This document shows positions 13,822 to 13,907 of a stretch of 13,907 nucleotides of DNA, in pieces (position 1 is the stretch's first letter; each line of letters opens with the position of its first letter). This DNA comes from Desulfobacteraceae bacterium. GTDB lineage: Bacteria; Desulfobacterota; Desulfobacteria; Desulfobacterales; UBA11574. The translations under genes and the position numbers were made by a program. Location of the stretch: assembly GCA_030671225.1 (NCBI GenBank), contig DAOVAE010000008.1, forward strand, positions 1 to 13,907, given 5' to 3'. The notes beneath the pieces are model-generated. The model was not told the DNA's origin. It saw only the letters and a program-made list of their open reading frames with translations, and did no database searches.

Positions 13822-13887
13822 ACATTTATCAGGATCTTTTTGGTTTGTGGAACCTATCACTCGTTATGAAGAAAGGAGGAAAAATCG

Positions 13888-13907
13888 ATGGTTGAATACA
13901 AGTATGA
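13888..13907 (+). CDS. Start of a protein gene (cut by window end)
   Basis: ATG at 13888 is preceded by AAAGGAGG (13873-13880) at 7 bases and by a good promoter/operator. Only MVEYKY and two bases of the next codon are in the window, so no family can be named. Confidence 0.7.

Larger units (their letters stand above)
12779..13887. other. Gene-poor region with repeat remnants
   Basis: About 1.1 kb without a supportable gene. Open frames of 65-79 codons exist on both strands (12825-13022 -, 12839-13078 +, 13501-13737 -), but none has a ribosome site or recognisable content. The region holds a hairpin before the AmiS-like gene, two GACCCC-type repeats (13193-13209, 13324-13340), a GTGTCCCCAC motif (12912-12921), a bulged stem (13543-13577) and the promoter/operator of the gene at 13888. 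The pattern suggests decayed repeat elements. Confidence 0.6.

Overview
The window looks like part of a chromosome from an anaerobic, probably sulfate-reducing or syntrophic member of the Desulfobacterota. This is inferred from gene content: a DUF362 iron-sulfur-type protein beside an amidohydrolase, an NtrC-type sigma-54 activator with a PAS kinase carrying a Cys-x10-Cys-x2-Cys-Pro motif, and a mycofactocin-type dehydrogenase/glycosyltransferase pair. No rRNA or taxonomic marker is present, so the assignment is tentative. No tRNA, CRISPR array or intact transposase was seen.

Layout. 1-249 (-) is the N-terminus of an MFS transporter. 250-826 has no conventional gene but holds two 16-bp palindromes, a near-consensus sigma-54 promoter (581-596) and a strong intrinsic terminator (651-685). 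Together the last two outline a possible ~77-nt small RNA. 827-3019 (+) is an amidohydrolase and a DUF362 protein. 3131-6656 (-) is an operon transcribed SDR -> MftF-like glycosyltransferase -> radical SAM/SPASM-like enzyme. 6933-7725 (-) encodes two small alpha/beta-barrel-type proteins (ABM-like and DUF4242). 8421-12166 (+) is an iron-type alcohol dehydrogenase, a PAS histidine kinase with an eroded ATP-binding domain, and a sigma-54 response regulator. 12248-12778 (-) is an AmiS/UreI-like membrane protein. 12779-13887 is gene-poor DNA with repeat remnants and a strong promoter/operator for a gene that starts at 13888 and runs off the window.

How the genes may work together. The glycosyltransferase has the full MftF architecture (PqqD-like N-terminus, GT2 domain, C-terminal membrane segments). 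The SDR carries the extended VDIC...DTVPY segment typical of mycofactocin-coupled dehydrogenases. An iron-type alcohol dehydrogenase, another class often tied to mycofactocin, lies on the far side of the two small genes. No MftA, MftB, MftD or MftE is visible, and the radical SAM enzyme does not look like MftC. The region may therefore be a variant or satellite mycofactocin-like redox-cofactor locus, with the sigma-54 two-component pair controlling alcohol oxidation. The homology is read from sequence; the pathway link is inference.
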